Source of the DNA: Salipiger bermudensis
GTDB lineage: Bacteria > Pseudomonadota > Alphaproteobacteria > Rhodobacterales > Rhodobacteraceae
Length of the DNA: 64,000 nucleotides
Direction of reading: 5' to 3'
Assembly: GCF_019801965.1 (NCBI RefSeq)
Contig: NZ_JAHVIA010000005.1
Location: 372,001-436,000, forward strand
The translations under genes were made by a program, and so were the position numbers. Below, in pieces: positions 52,251 to 63,276 of the stretch; position 1 is the first letter of the stretch; each line of letters opens with the position of its first letter. The notes beneath the pieces are model-generated. The model had not been told where the DNA came from. It saw only the letters and a program-made list of their open reading frames with translations, and did no database searches.

Positions 52251-53908
52251 TCAGCGCTGAGAAGTTTCCCAGTTCGGGTTGATCCACGGCGCGTCGTTCC
52301 TCGGCGGCAGCGGTGCGCGGCCGAGGATGTGATCGCTGGCCTTCTCGCCCACCATGATCGACGGCGCGTTGAGATTGCCGTTGGTGATGCGCGGGAAGAT
52401 CGAGCTGTCGGCCAGCCGCAGCCCGTCGACGCCGATCACCCGGGTTTCGGGATCGACCACCGCCATCGGATCGTCGGCCCGCCCGATGCGGGCGGTGCCG
52501 CAGGGATGATAGGCGCTCTCGACATGCTGGCGAATGAAATCGTCGAGTTCGTCGTCGCTCTGGACATCCGCGCCGGGCTGGATCTCGTGCTTGTAGTAAG
52601 GCTTGAAGGCGTCCTGGGCAAAGATCTCGCGCGTCAGGCGGATGCATTTGCGGAAATCCGACCAGTCCTTCTCGTGCGCCATGTAGTTGAACAGGATGCG
52701 CGGCGGGTCCTTGGGATCCGCCGAGCGCAGCGTGACCTCGCCGCGCGAGGGGCTCCGCATCGGGCCGACATGGGCCTGGAAGCCGTGGCCCTCGGCGGCC
52801 ACCTGGCCATCATAGCGCACCGCGATAGGCAGGAAGTGATACTGGATGTCGGGGTAGTCGACACCGGCCTCCGAGCGGATGAAGCCCGCGCTCTCGAACT
52901 GGTTCGTCGCCCCCGGCCCGGTCTTGGTGAAGAGCCAGCGCGCTCCGACATAGGCCTTTCCAAGCAGGTTCCAGTACTTGTAGAGGCTTACCGGCTGGCT
53001 CGCCGCCGCCTGGATGTAGAGCTCGAGATGGTCCTGAAGGTTCTGGCCCACACCGGCGCGGTCGGCGACCACGTCGATGCCATGCTCGGCCAGATGCGCC
53101 GCCGGGCCGATGCCCGAGAGCATCAACAACTTCGGCGAGTTCAGCGACGAGGCGGCGAGAATGACCTCGGCCTCGGCGCGGATCACCTCGATCTTGCCGC
53201 CGCGCTCGACCTCGACGCCGACGGCGCGGCCCTCCTCGATCACCACGCGGCGGGCAAAGGCGCGCACCAGATCGCAATTCTCGCGTTTCAGCGCCGGGCG
53301 CAGGTAGGCCTTGGCGGCTGAGAAGCGCTCGCCCTGCCAGACCGTCATGTCATAGGGGCCGAAGCCCTCCTGCTGCTGGCCGTTGTAATCGGCGGTGACC
53401 GGGTAGCCCGCCTGCTGCCCGGCCTCGACGAAGGCCTGCGTCAGCGGGTTGTCGCGCCGGCCGCGGCTGACATGCAGCGGGCCGTCGCTGCCGCGCCAGG
53501 CGGGATCGCCGCCATGGCCGCCATCGTGCCAGTTTTCCTGCCGCTGGTAATAGGGCAGCACATCGGCATAGCCCCAGCCATCGGCGCCCTGATCGCGCCA
53601 GTGATCGAAGTCGCGGGCGTGGCCGCGCACGTAGATCATGCCGTTGATCGAGGACGAGCCGCCGATCACCTTGCCCCGCGGGGTGGCGAGGCGGCGGCCG
53701 CCGAGATGCGGCTCGGGCTCGGACTGGAAGCCCCAGTCGTAGCGCTTCATGTTCATCGGGTAGCTGAGCGCGCCGGGCATCTGGATCAGCGGGCCGGCAT
53801 CGCTGCCGCCATGCTCGATGACCAGCACCCGCTTGCCGGCCTCGGCGAGCCGGTAGGCCATGGCGCAGCCGGCGCTGCCGGCGCCGACGATGACATACTC
53901 TGCCTGCA

Positions 53909-53909
<1 letters not shown>
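52251..53909 (-). CDS. betA: Choline dehydrogenase (GMC oxidoreductase)
   Basis: 552 residues. FAD-binding [18 protein letters not shown] at the N-terminus, GMC signature [22 protein letters not shown], second signature [20 protein letters not shown], and the active-site His region [13 protein letters not shown]. It oxidises choline to betaine aldehyde at the membrane. The start shares a base with the betB stop (TGATG). Confidence 0.95.
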
Positions 53910-55366
<1,457 letters not shown>

Positions 55367-55387
55367 CGGTCTTCCCTTGTCGTCAGG

Positions 55388-56899
55388 TCATTCGCCGCGC
55401 GGGTAGCGGGCGTTTTCCTCGACCACGTTCAAATCCATGTGGTTGCGCATGAAGCGGTCGCTGGCCTTCTGCAGCGGCTGGTAATCCCACGGGTAGTAGG
55501 CGCCGTTGCGCAGGCTCTCGTAGACCACCCAGCGCTTGGCCTGGCTCTTGCGGACCTCGGCGTCGAAACGCTCGAGATCCCAGCGTTCGTCGGCCATCGC
55601 CTGGAACCGGGCCAGCGTCTCGGCATGGGCCGGGTCGTCGGCGAGGTTGGTCAGCTCGTGCGGGTCGCTCGCGAGGTTGAAGAGCTGCTCGGGGTCGAGA
55701 TTGCAGCGGGTGTATTTCCAGTCGCCGTCGCGCAGCGCGACAAGCGGCGCATAGGAGGCCTCGGCGGCGTACTCGATCGCCACCGGCCCGCGCGGCGCGC
55801 CCTTGGCGACTGGCACCAGCGTCTCGCCGGCGGTCCAGGGCATGACCTCGTCCATGCTGACGCCCGCGAGATCGCAGACCGTCGGGCAGACGTCGATATT
55901 GCTGACCGGCGTCTCGCTCAGGCCCGGCTCGAGCCCCGGCGCGGCGATCATCATCGGCACCCGCGAGGAACCCTCGAAGAAGCTCATCTTGAACCACAGC
56001 CCGCGCTCGCCGAGCATGTCGCCGTGATCGGAGACGAAGAGGATGATGGTGTCCTCGGCCTGCCGCGTGCCCTCCAGCGCCTCGAGGATCTCGCCGATCT
56101 TGTCGTCGAGATAGGAGATGTTGGCGAAATAGGCGCGGCGCGAGCGCCGGATATCGTCTTCGGTGATGTCGAAGCTGCGCCAGTCATTGGCATCGAAGAT
56201 GCGCTTCGAGTGCTTGTCCTGGTTGTCGTAGCCGAGATCGCCCACCTCGGGCAGCAGGTGCTCGCACTCCTCGTAGAGATCCCAGTACTTGCGGCGCGCC
56301 ACGTAGGGGTCGTGCGGGTGGGTGAAGCTCACCGTCAGGCACCACGGGCGATCATCCTTGCGCCGACCGAGGTCATAGACCTTGCGGGTGGCGTGGTAGG
56401 CGACCTCGTCGTCATATTCCATCTGGTTGGAGATCTCGGCCACGCCCGAGCCGGTGACCGAGCCCATGTTGTGATACCACCAGTCGATGCGCTCGCCGGG
56501 CTTGCGGTAGTCGGGCGTCCAGCCGAAATCGGCGGGGTAGATATCGGTGGTCAGGCGCTCTTCGAAGCCGTGCATCTGGTCGGGGCCGACGAAATGCATC
56601 TTGCCCGACAGGCAGGTGTGGTACCCTGCCCGGCGCAGGTGGTGCGCGTAGGTCGGCAGATCGGAGGGAAACTCGGCCGCGTTGTCGTAGACGCCGGTGA
56701 CCGAGGGCAGCTCGCCCGACATAAAGCTCGCCCGCCCCGGCGCACAGAGCGGCGAGGCGGTGTAGCAGTTGCGGAAGCGCACCGAGCGCGCCGCCAGCTT
56801 CTTGAGGTTCGGCGCGTGCAGCCAGTCGGCGGGGCCATCCGGGAAGAAGGTGCCGTTGAGCTGGTCCACCATCAGGATGAGGATATTCGGTCGGGTCAT
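55388..56899 (-). CDS. betC: Choline-sulfatase
   Basis: 503 residues. Sulfatase motif C52-A-P-G-R (PLCAPGRASFMSG), where the Cys becomes formylglycine, and a metal-binding Asp in LILMVDQ near residue 12. GKMHFVGPDQMHGFE and FVSDHGDMLGERGLW complete the signature of BetC. It releases choline from choline-O-sulfate, common in marine and plant settings. No signal peptide. It overlaps betI by 4 bp. Confidence 0.95.
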   Translation of the reverse strand: MTRPNILILMVDQLNGTFFPDGPADWLHAPNLKKLAARSVRFRNCYTASPLCAPGRASFMSGELPSVTGVYDNAAEFPSDLPTYAHHLRRAGYHTCLSGKMHFVGPDQMHGFEERLTTDIYPADFGWTPDYRKPGERIDWWYHNMGSVTGSGVAEISNQMEYDDEVAYHATRKVYDLGRRKDDRPWCLTVSFTHPHDPYVARRKYWDLYEECEHLLPEVGDLGYDNQDKHSKRIFDANDWRSFDITEDDIRRSRRAYFANISYLDDKIGEILEALEGTRQAEDTIILFVSDHGDMLGERGLWFKMSFFEGSSRVPMMIAAPGLEPGLSETPVSNIDVCPTVCDLAGVSMDEVMPWTAGETLVPVAKGAPRGPVAIEYAAEASYAPLVALRDGDWKYTRCNLDPEQLFNLASDPHELTNLADDPAHAETLARFQAMADERWDLERFDAEVRKSQAKRWVVYESLRNGAYYPWDYQPLQKASDRFMRNHMDLNVVEENARYPRGE

Positions 56900-57471
56900 G
56901 CGAGTGCCTTCAATTCGTTGTCGAGTGCGGCCAGCACGTGGGCGGAGGCGTTCTGTTCCGGCTCATCGGAGGGGAAATGCGCGTAGCGCAGGTAGATGCC
57001 GTCGATCAGCGCCGCGATGCGCCGGGCGATCCCGGGCGCGGCGGCGTCGCCCGCGAGCGGCCGCAGGTCGCGTGTCAGGTTCGAGTGCAACCGGCGGTGA
57101 TAGACCACGAGCAGCCGCTGCGCTTCGGAGGAGCGATGGGCAAGAACGTAGAAATTCAGCCACGCGGCGATCACGTCATGGCTGAAGTTGGCATCGCTGA
57201 AGCTGGCACGAATCACCGCCTCGAGCCGGTCCCGCGGCGAGTCGGCGCCCTTCAGCGCGGCGCGAACATCCTGCCCGTAGGAGGTCAGGATGTGGCGCAT
57301 CGACGCCAGGAACAGCCGATCCTTGTCACCGAAATAGTGAAACGCCAGCGCCGGGGAGACCCCTGCCCGCTTGGCGATCTGGCCGACGGTGACCGACAAG
57401 GTCCCGGTCGCCCCGATCTCGTGAATCGTTGCCTCGATAAGTTGCGTTCTACGTTGTGCCTGCGCGGACAT
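56896..57471 (-). CDS. betI: TetR-family repressor BetI
   Basis: 191 residues from ATG 57471 (AAAGG upstream). TetR helix-turn-helix in VTVGQIAKRAGVSPALAFHYFGDKDRLF. The ligand domain matches BetI, which releases DNA on binding choline. First gene of betICBA and divergent from choXWV, so it likely controls both through the dyad at 57524. Confidence 0.93.
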   Translation of the reverse strand: MSAQAQRRTQLIEATIHEIGATGTLSVTVGQIAKRAGVSPALAFHYFGDKDRLFLASMRHILTSYGQDVRAALKGADSPRDRLEAVIRASFSDANFSHDVIAAWLNFYVLAHRSSEAQRLLVVYHRRLHSNLTRDLRPLAGDAAAPGIARRIAALIDGIYLRYAHFPSDEPEQNASAHVLAALDNELKALA

Positions 57472-57506
57472 CGCCGGCCTTTCCAATAAAAATGGTTGCA
57501 ATACTC

Positions 57507-57535
57507 AGATAATCAGGCACTGTTTGACTGGTCAA
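57507..57535 (-). promoter_or_regulatory. betICBA promoter overlapping a BetI-type operator
   Basis: On the minus strand TTGACC (57535-57530) and TTATCT (57512-57507) with a 17-bp spacer. The -35 lies inside the dyad TTGAC-TG-GTCAA (57524-57535), so repressor binding would block RNA polymerase. The dyad also sits about 36 bp before choX. Confidence 0.65.
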
Positions 57536-57570
57536 TCAATAAAACGCAGCCAACGAACAGGGGAAAATAC

Positions 57571-58491
57571 ATGAAACTCCGCACAGCAATCTCGGCCATC
57601 GCACTCACTGCCGCGGGCGCGGGCGCGGCCTTTGCCGACTGCGACGCCGTCTCGATGTCCGATGTGGGCTGGACCGACATCACCACCACCACCGCCGCCG
57701 CCAAGCACGTGCTCGAAGGCCTCGGCTACGAGGTCGACGTGAAGGTGCTCTCCGTGCCGGTGACCTTTGCCTCGCTGGAAAGCGATGATGTCGACGTGTT
57801 CCTCGGCAACTGGATGCCGGCCCAGAAAGGCGCCATCCAGCCCTATCTCGACAGCGGGGAGATCGAGGCGATCAACGTCAACCTCGAGGGCACCAAGTAC
57901 ACGCTCGCGACCCCGACCTATGCCTACGAGGCCGGCCTGCAGAGCTATGCCGATATCGCCAAGTTCGCCGACGAGCTCGACGAGAAGATCTATGGCATCG
58001 AGCCGGGCAACGAGGGCAACGCCTATCTCGTGGGCCTGACCGAGGAAGACAAGTTCGGCCTTGGCGAGTTCGACATTGTCGAGAGCTCCGAGCAGGGCAT
58101 GCTGGCGCAGGTCGCCCGCTTCTACAAGAAAGAAGAGCCGGTGGTGTTCCTGGGCTGGGAACCGCACCCAATGAACGCCAATTTCGACCTGAAGTACCTG
58201 CCCGGCGGCGAGGATTTCTTCGGTGGCGAAGGCGTGGTGCACACCGTGACCCGCGCGGGCTTCTCGGAAGAGTGCCCGAACCTCGGCAAGCTCTTTGCCA
58301 ACATGGATTTCACCCTCGAGATGGAAAACAAGATCATGGGTGAGATCCTCGACGACGGCGCCGATCCGGCCGACGCAACCGAAGCCTGGCTGAAGGAGAA
58401 CGTCGACGTTCTCGACACCTGGCTCGACGGTGTGACCACCGTTGACGGTGGCGATGCGGTCGCCGCGGTGAAAGGCCATCTGGGGATGTAA
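57571..58491 (+). CDS. choX: Choline ABC importer binding protein
   Basis: 306 residues. Signal peptide ends near AAFADCDA. ChoX/OpuAC fold: VSMSDVGWTDITTTTAAA, VDVFLGNWMPAQKGAI and FLGWEPHPMNANFD, where Trp and other aromatics form the box for the quaternary amine. AGGGG precedes the ATG. Supplies choline to the bet enzymes. Confidence 0.93.
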   Translation: MKLRTAISAIALTAAGAGAAFADCDAVSMSDVGWTDITTTTAAAKHVLEGLGYEVDVKVLSVPVTFASLESDDVDVFLGNWMPAQKGAIQPYLDSGEIEAINVNLEGTKYTLATPTYAYEAGLQSYADIAKFADELDEKIYGIEPGNEGNAYLVGLTEEDKFGLGEFDIVESSEQGMLAQVARFYKKEEPVVFLGWEPHPMNANFDLKYLPGGEDFFGGEGVVHTVTRAGFSEECPNLGKLFANMDFTLEMENKIMGEILDDGADPADATEAWLKENVDVLDTWLDGVTTVDGGDAVAAVKGHLGM

Positions 58492-58498
58492 GGCCTTT

Positions 58499-58530
58499 GC
58501 GTCGTCCGCGCGACCGCGCGTGGGCGACGC
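58499..58530 (+). promoter_or_regulatory. Intercistronic hairpin between choX and choW
   Basis: 14-bp stem including two G-U pairs (58499-58512 with 58517-58530) and a 4-nt loop, 8 bp after the choX stop, no U-tract. Confidence 0.6.
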
Positions 58531-58596
58531 CCCTGCCCCGGCCCCTGACGGGCCTCGCAAGCTTCAAAGAATAAAACCCAAGGGAGACCCGGCGCC

Positions 58597-59433
58597 GTGC
58601 AGTGGCTGACCGATTACAAGATTCCCGTAGGCGACGCGGCAAGTGCCGTCTTCGAATGGGTTCGGGACAACGGAGAAGTTGTCCTTGATGCCCTCTCCTC
58701 CTTCATGGAAGCGATGATCGACGCGATCCTCTGGATCCTGCAGGAGCCGCCCGAGCTCATCGTCATCCTGGCCTTCGTCGCCATCACCTACGCGCTCCAG
58801 CGCAACTGGAAAACCGCCCTGTTCGTGTTCGCGGGCTTCCTCTTCATCCTCAACCAGGATTACTGGGAAGAGACCACCGAAAGCCTGACGCTGGTGCTCT
58901 CGTCCTGCCTCGTCTGCATGGCCATCGGGGTGCCGATCGGCATCTACGCGGCGCACCGGCCCAAGGTCTACACCTACCTGCGCCCGATCCTCGACCTGAT
59001 GCAGACCCTGCCGACCTTCGTGTACCTGATCCCGGCCATCGTGTTCTTCGGCATCGGCATGGTGCCGGGCCTGATCGCCACGGTGATCTTCGTGCTGCCC
59101 GCACCGATCCGCCTGACCTATCTCGGCGTCTCCTCGACGCCGAAGGCGCTGCTCGAGGCGGCCACCGCCTTCGGCGCCACGCCGACGCAGACGCTCTACA
59201 AGGTCGAGCTGCCCTACGCCGTGCCGCAGATCATGGCCGGTCTGAACCAGACCATCATGCTGTCGCTCTCCATGGTCGTCGTCGCGGCGCTGGTCGGTGC
59301 CAACGGCCTCGGCGTGCCAGTCGTTCGCGCGCTCAACCAGGTCAACACCGCGCTCGGCTTCGAGTCCGGCTTCGTCATCGTGGTGGTCGCCATCATGCTC
59401 GACCGCATCCTCAACGTCGGAGGCCGCAAATGA
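58597..59433 (+). CDS. choW: Choline ABC importer permease
   Basis: 278 residues from GTG 58597 (AGGGAG upstream). Several membrane segments with the ProW-type motifs MQTLPTFVYLIPAIVFFGIG and the EAA-like LLEAATAFGATPTQTLYKVELPYAVPQI. Coupled to choV by a 4-bp overlap. Confidence 0.93.
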   Translation: MQWLTDYKIPVGDAASAVFEWVRDNGEVVLDALSSFMEAMIDAILWILQEPPELIVILAFVAITYALQRNWKTALFVFAGFLFILNQDYWEETTESLTLVLSSCLVCMAIGVPIGIYAAHRPKVYTYLRPILDLMQTLPTFVYLIPAIVFFGIGMVPGLIATVIFVLPAPIRLTYLGVSSTPKALLEAATAFGATPTQTLYKVELPYAVPQIMAGLNQTIMLSLSMVVVAALVGANGLGVPVVRALNQVNTALGFESGFVIVVVAIMLDRILNVGGRK

Positions 59434-60452
59434 CCACCGCCGTCAATATCGACAACGTCTCGATCGTCTTCGGCGATCGCCCCAAGCGCGCCCTGCCCCT
59501 GATGGACGAGGGCAAGGACCGCGCCGAGATTCAGCACGAGACCGATCAGGTGCTGGGCGTGCACAACTGCAACCTCGAGGTGCAGCAGGGCGAGATCCAC
59601 GTGCTCATGGGCCTGTCGGGCTCGGGCAAGTCGACCCTGCTGCGTGCGGTCAACGGGCTCAACCCGGTGGTGCGCGGCAAGGTCGAGGTCAATGACGGCG
59701 ACCGCATGGTCGACGTCACCAATTGCGACGCCGCCACCCTGCGCCGGATCCGGATGCACAACGTCGCAATGGTGTTCCAGCAGTTCGGCCTGCTGCCGTG
59801 GCGCTCGGTGCGCGAGAACGTGGGCCTCGGCCTCGAGCTCGCGGGCATGAAGGGCAAGGAGGCGCATGAGCGCGTCGAGGAGCAGCTGGCGCTGGTGGGC
59901 CTTTCCGATTGGGCCGACAACAAGGTCAGCGAGCTTTCGGGCGGCATGCAGCAGCGCGTGGGCTTGGCCAGGGCCTTTGCCACGCAGGCGCCGATCCTGC
60001 TGATGGACGAGCCCTTCTCGGCGCTCGATCCGCTGATCCGCACCAAGCTGCAGGACGAGCTTCTCGAACTGCAGGAGCGGCTCAAGCGCACCATCCTGTT
60101 CGTCAGCCACGATCTCGACGAGGCCTTCAAGCTCGGCAACCACATCTCGATCATGGAGGGCGGCCGGATCGTCCAGAGCGGTGCGCCGCAGGACATCTTC
60201 ACCGATCCGCGCAACGATTACGTGGCCGAGTTCGTGCAGCACATGAACCCGCTGGGCGTTCTGCGCGCGCGGGATCTGATGACCCCGCTGACCACAAGCC
60301 CGAGCCTCAGCATCGAGGCCGACAGCCTCGTGCGCGACGGTTTCGACACGCTTCTGGGCAGCGACGCGCCGGTGGGCGTGGTCGAGAACGGCCAGCTCGT
60401 CGGCCAGCTCGGAAAGGACGATGTCCTGCGTGGCCTCAGCCCGACAGAGTGA
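59430..60452 (+). CDS. choV: Choline ABC importer ATPase
   Basis: 340 residues. Walker A GLSGSGKST, Q-loop FQQFGLLPWRSV, signature LSGGMQQRVGLARA, Walker B ILLMDEPFSALD. A short C-terminal part (about 285-340; VRDGFDTLLG, VGVVENGQLVGQLGKDDVLRGL) looks like a CBS-type module, which in OpuA-like systems senses ionic strength or nucleotides. Closed by a bidirectional terminator. Confidence 0.93.
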   Translation: MTTAVNIDNVSIVFGDRPKRALPLMDEGKDRAEIQHETDQVLGVHNCNLEVQQGEIHVLMGLSGSGKSTLLRAVNGLNPVVRGKVEVNDGDRMVDVTNCDAATLRRIRMHNVAMVFQQFGLLPWRSVRENVGLGLELAGMKGKEAHERVEEQLALVGLSDWADNKVSELSGGMQQRVGLARAFATQAPILLMDEPFSALDPLIRTKLQDELLELQERLKRTILFVSHDLDEAFKLGNHISIMEGGRIVQSGAPQDIFTDPRNDYVAEFVQHMNPLGVLRARDLMTPLTTSPSLSIEADSLVRDGFDTLLGSDAPVGVVENGQLVGQLGKDDVLRGLSPTE

Positions 60453-60483
60453 GCGCAGGGCGCTTCTGCCGGACAATAAGAAA

Positions 60484-60513
60484 GCGCCGCGATGGGATCA
60501 TCGCGGCGCCTTT
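60484..60513. terminator. Bidirectional terminator between choV and CYTH gene
   Basis: GCGCCGCGATG / CATCGCGGCGC, perfect 11-bp stem with a 4-nt loop. TTT follows on the plus strand and a TTTCTTATTG tail on the minus strand. Confidence 0.8.
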
Positions 60514-60536
60514 CGTTTCTGCGGTCAGCGTCGCGC

Positions 60537-61010
60537 TCAGACGACCCCGACCCCGCCGCTTGCCAGCACGTTGTTGGAATAGGCCGGGTTGCCGGTCACG
60601 TCCTCGCCGAACCATGCCGGCGGCACGAAGGCCTCGGCCTCGGCGAGGCTCTGGAACTCGACTTCGACCAGCCGCAGATCGCGGTCGTCGAAGAGATCGA
60701 GCTCGAAGGTGCGCCCGTCCTCGAGCGTCCCGGTCCAGCGGGTCTTGGCGATGCAGCGGTCGCCGGTGGCGGCCCAGAGCCGGTCGAAGGTAGCGGCGTC
60801 GATCTCGCTCTCGCGTTCGGAACGCATCATCTTGCCTTTGCCCTTCACCGTGATGAAGAACTTCTTGCCCTTCTGGCGCAGCCGCACCTGGACCGAGTCC
60901 GACGGCACGGTGATATAGCCCTGCCGGATCTTCTTGCTGTCGACGCCCTCCAGAGACGGCAACTCCGCCACCAGAAACTTGCGTTCGATTTCAACGGGGT
61001 TGTCGGTCAT
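60537..61010 (-). CDS. CYTH-domain protein (triphosphate tunnel family)
   Basis: 157 residues from ATG 61010. Signature EIERKFLV at residues 7-14. Further basic and acidic tunnel residues are seen in VQVRLRQKGKKFFITVKGKG, RSERESEID and LVEVEFQS. These residues line a tunnel that holds triphosphate or polyphosphate plus metal in CYTH/TTM proteins, many of which are inorganic triphosphatases. It is the last gene of a three-gene operon (CHAD, ParA-like, CYTH), overlapping the ATPase gene by 4 bp. Confidence 0.9.
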   Translation of the reverse strand: MTDNPVEIERKFLVAELPSLEGVDSKKIRQGYITVPSDSVQVRLRQKGKKFFITVKGKGKMMRSERESEIDAATFDRLWAATGDRCIAKTRWTGTLEDGRTFELDLFDDRDLRLVEVEFQSLAEAEAFVPPAWFGEDVTGNPAYSNNVLASGGVGVV

Positions 61011-61750
61011 AGACGCTCCAGCAGTTCCTTGCACAGCAGGTCGTAGCCCTTCACTGCGGCATTATTCCGGGCAAAGGTGCCCACCGGCGCGCGATGCACG
61101 CCCATCTTTTCGACCTCGGAGCTGAACGGCACCGCCACGTCGAGCAGCCGCTTGCCGTATTGCTTGCGCATGCCCGCGATGGTCTCGGAATGCAGTTTCT
61201 TGGTGCCCTGCACCATAGAGAAGAACCCGAGGATCTTCTTCTTCGGCAGGCCGTTCTCCTCGAAGAAGGCGAGAAGCTGCTCGAAGGTGCGCTCCGAGAG
61301 CGTGGTCGGGATCACCGGCACGAGGATCGCATCGGCGCTCTTGAACACGTTCTCCGACAGGGTCGAGATGTTCGGCGGGCAATCGAGCAGCACCACGTCG
61401 TAATCGCTGTCGACGCTCTTCAGCGCCTTCTTCAGCCGCGAACGCGAGTTCTTCATGCGCGACAGGAAGACATCGAAATCGCGGAAGGTCATGTTGGCGG
61501 GCAGGATGTCGAGATTGTCGAAATCGCTGCCGCGGATGGCGCTGGTGAAGCGCTTCACGTCGGTGAAGAAGCGCTCGTCGGTCAGCTTCTTCGAGGGTTT
61601 GACGCGGAAGTAGAAGCCGGAGGCCCCTTGCGGATCGAGATCGCAGAGCAGCACGCGCTGGCCGGACTTGGCGAGCCCGTAGGCGATGTTCACCGCGCTG
61701 GCGGTCTTGCCGACGCCGCCCTTGTTGGAATAGCACGCGACGATCTTCAT
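61007..61750 (-). CDS. ParA/MinD-family ATPase in CYTH-CHAD operon
   Basis: 247 residues. Deviant Walker A KGGVGKT at 10-16, LLCDLDPQGASGFYF (Walker A' equivalent), VVLLDCPPNIS (Walker B). C-terminal residues are basic, which may allow DNA binding. No parB-like gene or parS-like site lies nearby, and the operon carries CYTH and CHAD instead, so chromosome partition is unlikely. ParA-like orphans position cargo such as carboxysomes, PHB granules or chemoreceptor clusters; here the natural cargo would be polyphosphate granules (inference). Confidence 0.88.
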   Translation of the reverse strand: MKIVACYSNKGGVGKTASAVNIAYGLAKSGQRVLLCDLDPQGASGFYFRVKPSKKLTDERFFTDVKRFTSAIRGSDFDNLDILPANMTFRDFDVFLSRMKNSRSRLKKALKSVDSDYDVVLLDCPPNISTLSENVFKSADAILVPVIPTTLSERTFEQLLAFFEENGLPKKKILGFFSMVQGTKKLHSETIAGMRKQYGKRLLDVAVPFSSEVEKMGVHRAPVGTFARNNAAVKGYDLLCKELLERL

Positions 61751-63276
61751 TTCTTCGCCTCTCCCTCGGGTTTGAACAGCGCGCGGAACCGGGCCTGCGT
61801 GTCCTCGCTGTCGAACGCCGCGAAGGAGGCGGTGACGCGGGAGCGCTCTTCGAGCTGCTTGTTGTGCAGGACGGTGACGAGCCCGCCGATGCCGGTGGCG
61901 ATCTCGACCGTGTCCGGCTCGGCGCTGCCGGCAAGCGCGTCGGCCTGCTCCTGCAGGGCAGCCTGCTGCACCGAGTAATCGTTGAAGTTGCCCAGGTTGT
62001 CCTGCAGCTTCTTCAGCGCCTTGATCAGTGATTTGACCTCGTTGTCACCAAACAGCGGCGCGAAGAATTCCATCAGGTAGCGCAGCTTCTTGCACTCGAT
62101 GCGAAGCTCGTGGACCTGCTCGTCCGGGGTCGTGTCGTCGATCGCCCGGGCGATCTTGCAGACCTTGCGGTAGCGCTTCCAGATCAGCGCCTTGGCGAAA
62201 TCGAGCGCGTGGCGCCCGGCCTCCGGGCCCTTCGAGAGATGCCGGGTCTTGTCGAACAACTTCTCGAGCTTGGCGACCTCCTTCTCGTAGGCCTTGCCAT
62301 CGAGATAGGCCGTGAGCTTGGCATGCTCGACATCGCGCTGCGCGGCGAACATGTCGAAGAGCTTGCCGATGCCGGGGCGGAAGCGCGCGGGCACCAGCGC
62401 GAGGTAGCGGTCACGCTCGATCAGGTAGACGTCGAGATCGCGCAGCCGGCCGGTGCGCGCCATGATGGCGCCGAAGCGGGCCTTGAGATCGGCGGTCTGC
62501 TTGTCATCGTAGACCCCCTTGAACAGCGAGATCACCGAGCGCACGCGGCGCAGGGCAACGCGGTATTCGTGCAGGAACTCGCTGTCGATATCGGCGATGA
62601 TGCCGTCTTCCTGACGCCGCGCGGCGACGAGCTGGGCGCGGATGATGTCATTGGCGGCCTTGAAGGCCTTCTCGTCTGGCGTCATCACGATGCGGGTCTT
62701 GCCGATCAGTGCGGGATCCTCGCCGCGCAGCAGCGCACTGGCCTCGAGCATTGAACCGAGCTTGCGCCCGTCCGCCTTGGCCCCGAGCTTCGCGGTGACC
62801 TTGGACAGCGACTTGTCATAGCCGCGCAGCGCCGTCAGCGCCGGCAGCGAGACGACCCGCCCCTTGCCCGCATCGAGCACCCAGAGCGTTCCGCGCAGGT
62901 GGGTCTTCTGGTAATCGTCGAGCACCCGCAGGCCCTGCCGCGCGAGCGAGCCCTCGGCCACCGTCATCAGCGTGCGCAGCGGAGAGACGATGCCAGCGAG
63001 CATCTTGGTCACCGGCCCCACGGGCATGTTGGCGATGAAATCAGGCTCGGCGCAATCCTGCCGCAGCGCGGCCCCGCCACCGAGCAGATGCAGCCCGTCG
63101 CCGGTCTGGACCAGAAGCAGCCCCGCCGCCGCGATCTGCGCATCGAACGTGTCGAGCAGCGCAAAGGGGACGGTCGCATCGCCCTCTTCCAGCGAAAAGC
63201 TCAGCTTACCCAGATCCACGCCGCCGAAAGCGGTCCGCAGATCGCCGCCGCTGGCGAATGTCAGCATCTCAGACAT
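61747..63276 (-). CDS. CHAD-domain protein with degenerate CYTH N-terminus
   Basis: 509 residues from ATG 63276. The C-terminal part (about 220-500) is a CHAD domain: two helical halves each with a conserved His and basic helix (FLHEYRVALRRVRSVI near 263, VHELRIECKKLRYLMEFF near 404). CHAD proteins bind polyphosphate and coat its granules (family knowledge). The N-terminal 200 residues contain LLDTFDAQIAAAGLLLVQTGDGLHLL, which resembles the DTFDWRL block of CYTH domains that usually precede CHAD, but the EIERK signature is absent. A functional CYTH is supplied by the separate gene two steps downstream. Confidence 0.87.
   Translation of the reverse strand: MSEMLTFASGGDLRTAFGGVDLGKLSFSLEEGDATVPFALLDTFDAQIAAAGLLLVQTGDGLHLLGGGAALRQDCAEPDFIANMPVGPVTKMLAGIVSPLRTLMTVAEGSLARQGLRVLDDYQKTHLRGTLWVLDAGKGRVVSLPALTALRGYDKSLSKVTAKLGAKADGRKLGSMLEASALLRGEDPALIGKTRIVMTPDEKAFKAANDIIRAQLVAARRQEDGIIADIDSEFLHEYRVALRRVRSVISLFKGVYDDKQTADLKARFGAIMARTGRLRDLDVYLIERDRYLALVPARFRPGIGKLFDMFAAQRDVEHAKLTAYLDGKAYEKEVAKLEKLFDKTRHLSKGPEAGRHALDFAKALIWKRYRKVCKIARAIDDTTPDEQVHELRIECKKLRYLMEFFAPLFGDNEVKSLIKALKKLQDNLGNFNDYSVQQAALQEQADALAGSAEPDTVEIATGIGGLVTVLHNKQLEERSRVTASFAAFDSEDTQARFRALFKPEGEAKK

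Noticed and set aside
61007-61750. ParA-like gene as part of a chromosome or plasmid partition locus
   Set aside because: No parB, parS-like repeats or replication initiator nearby; partners are CYTH and CHAD genes.
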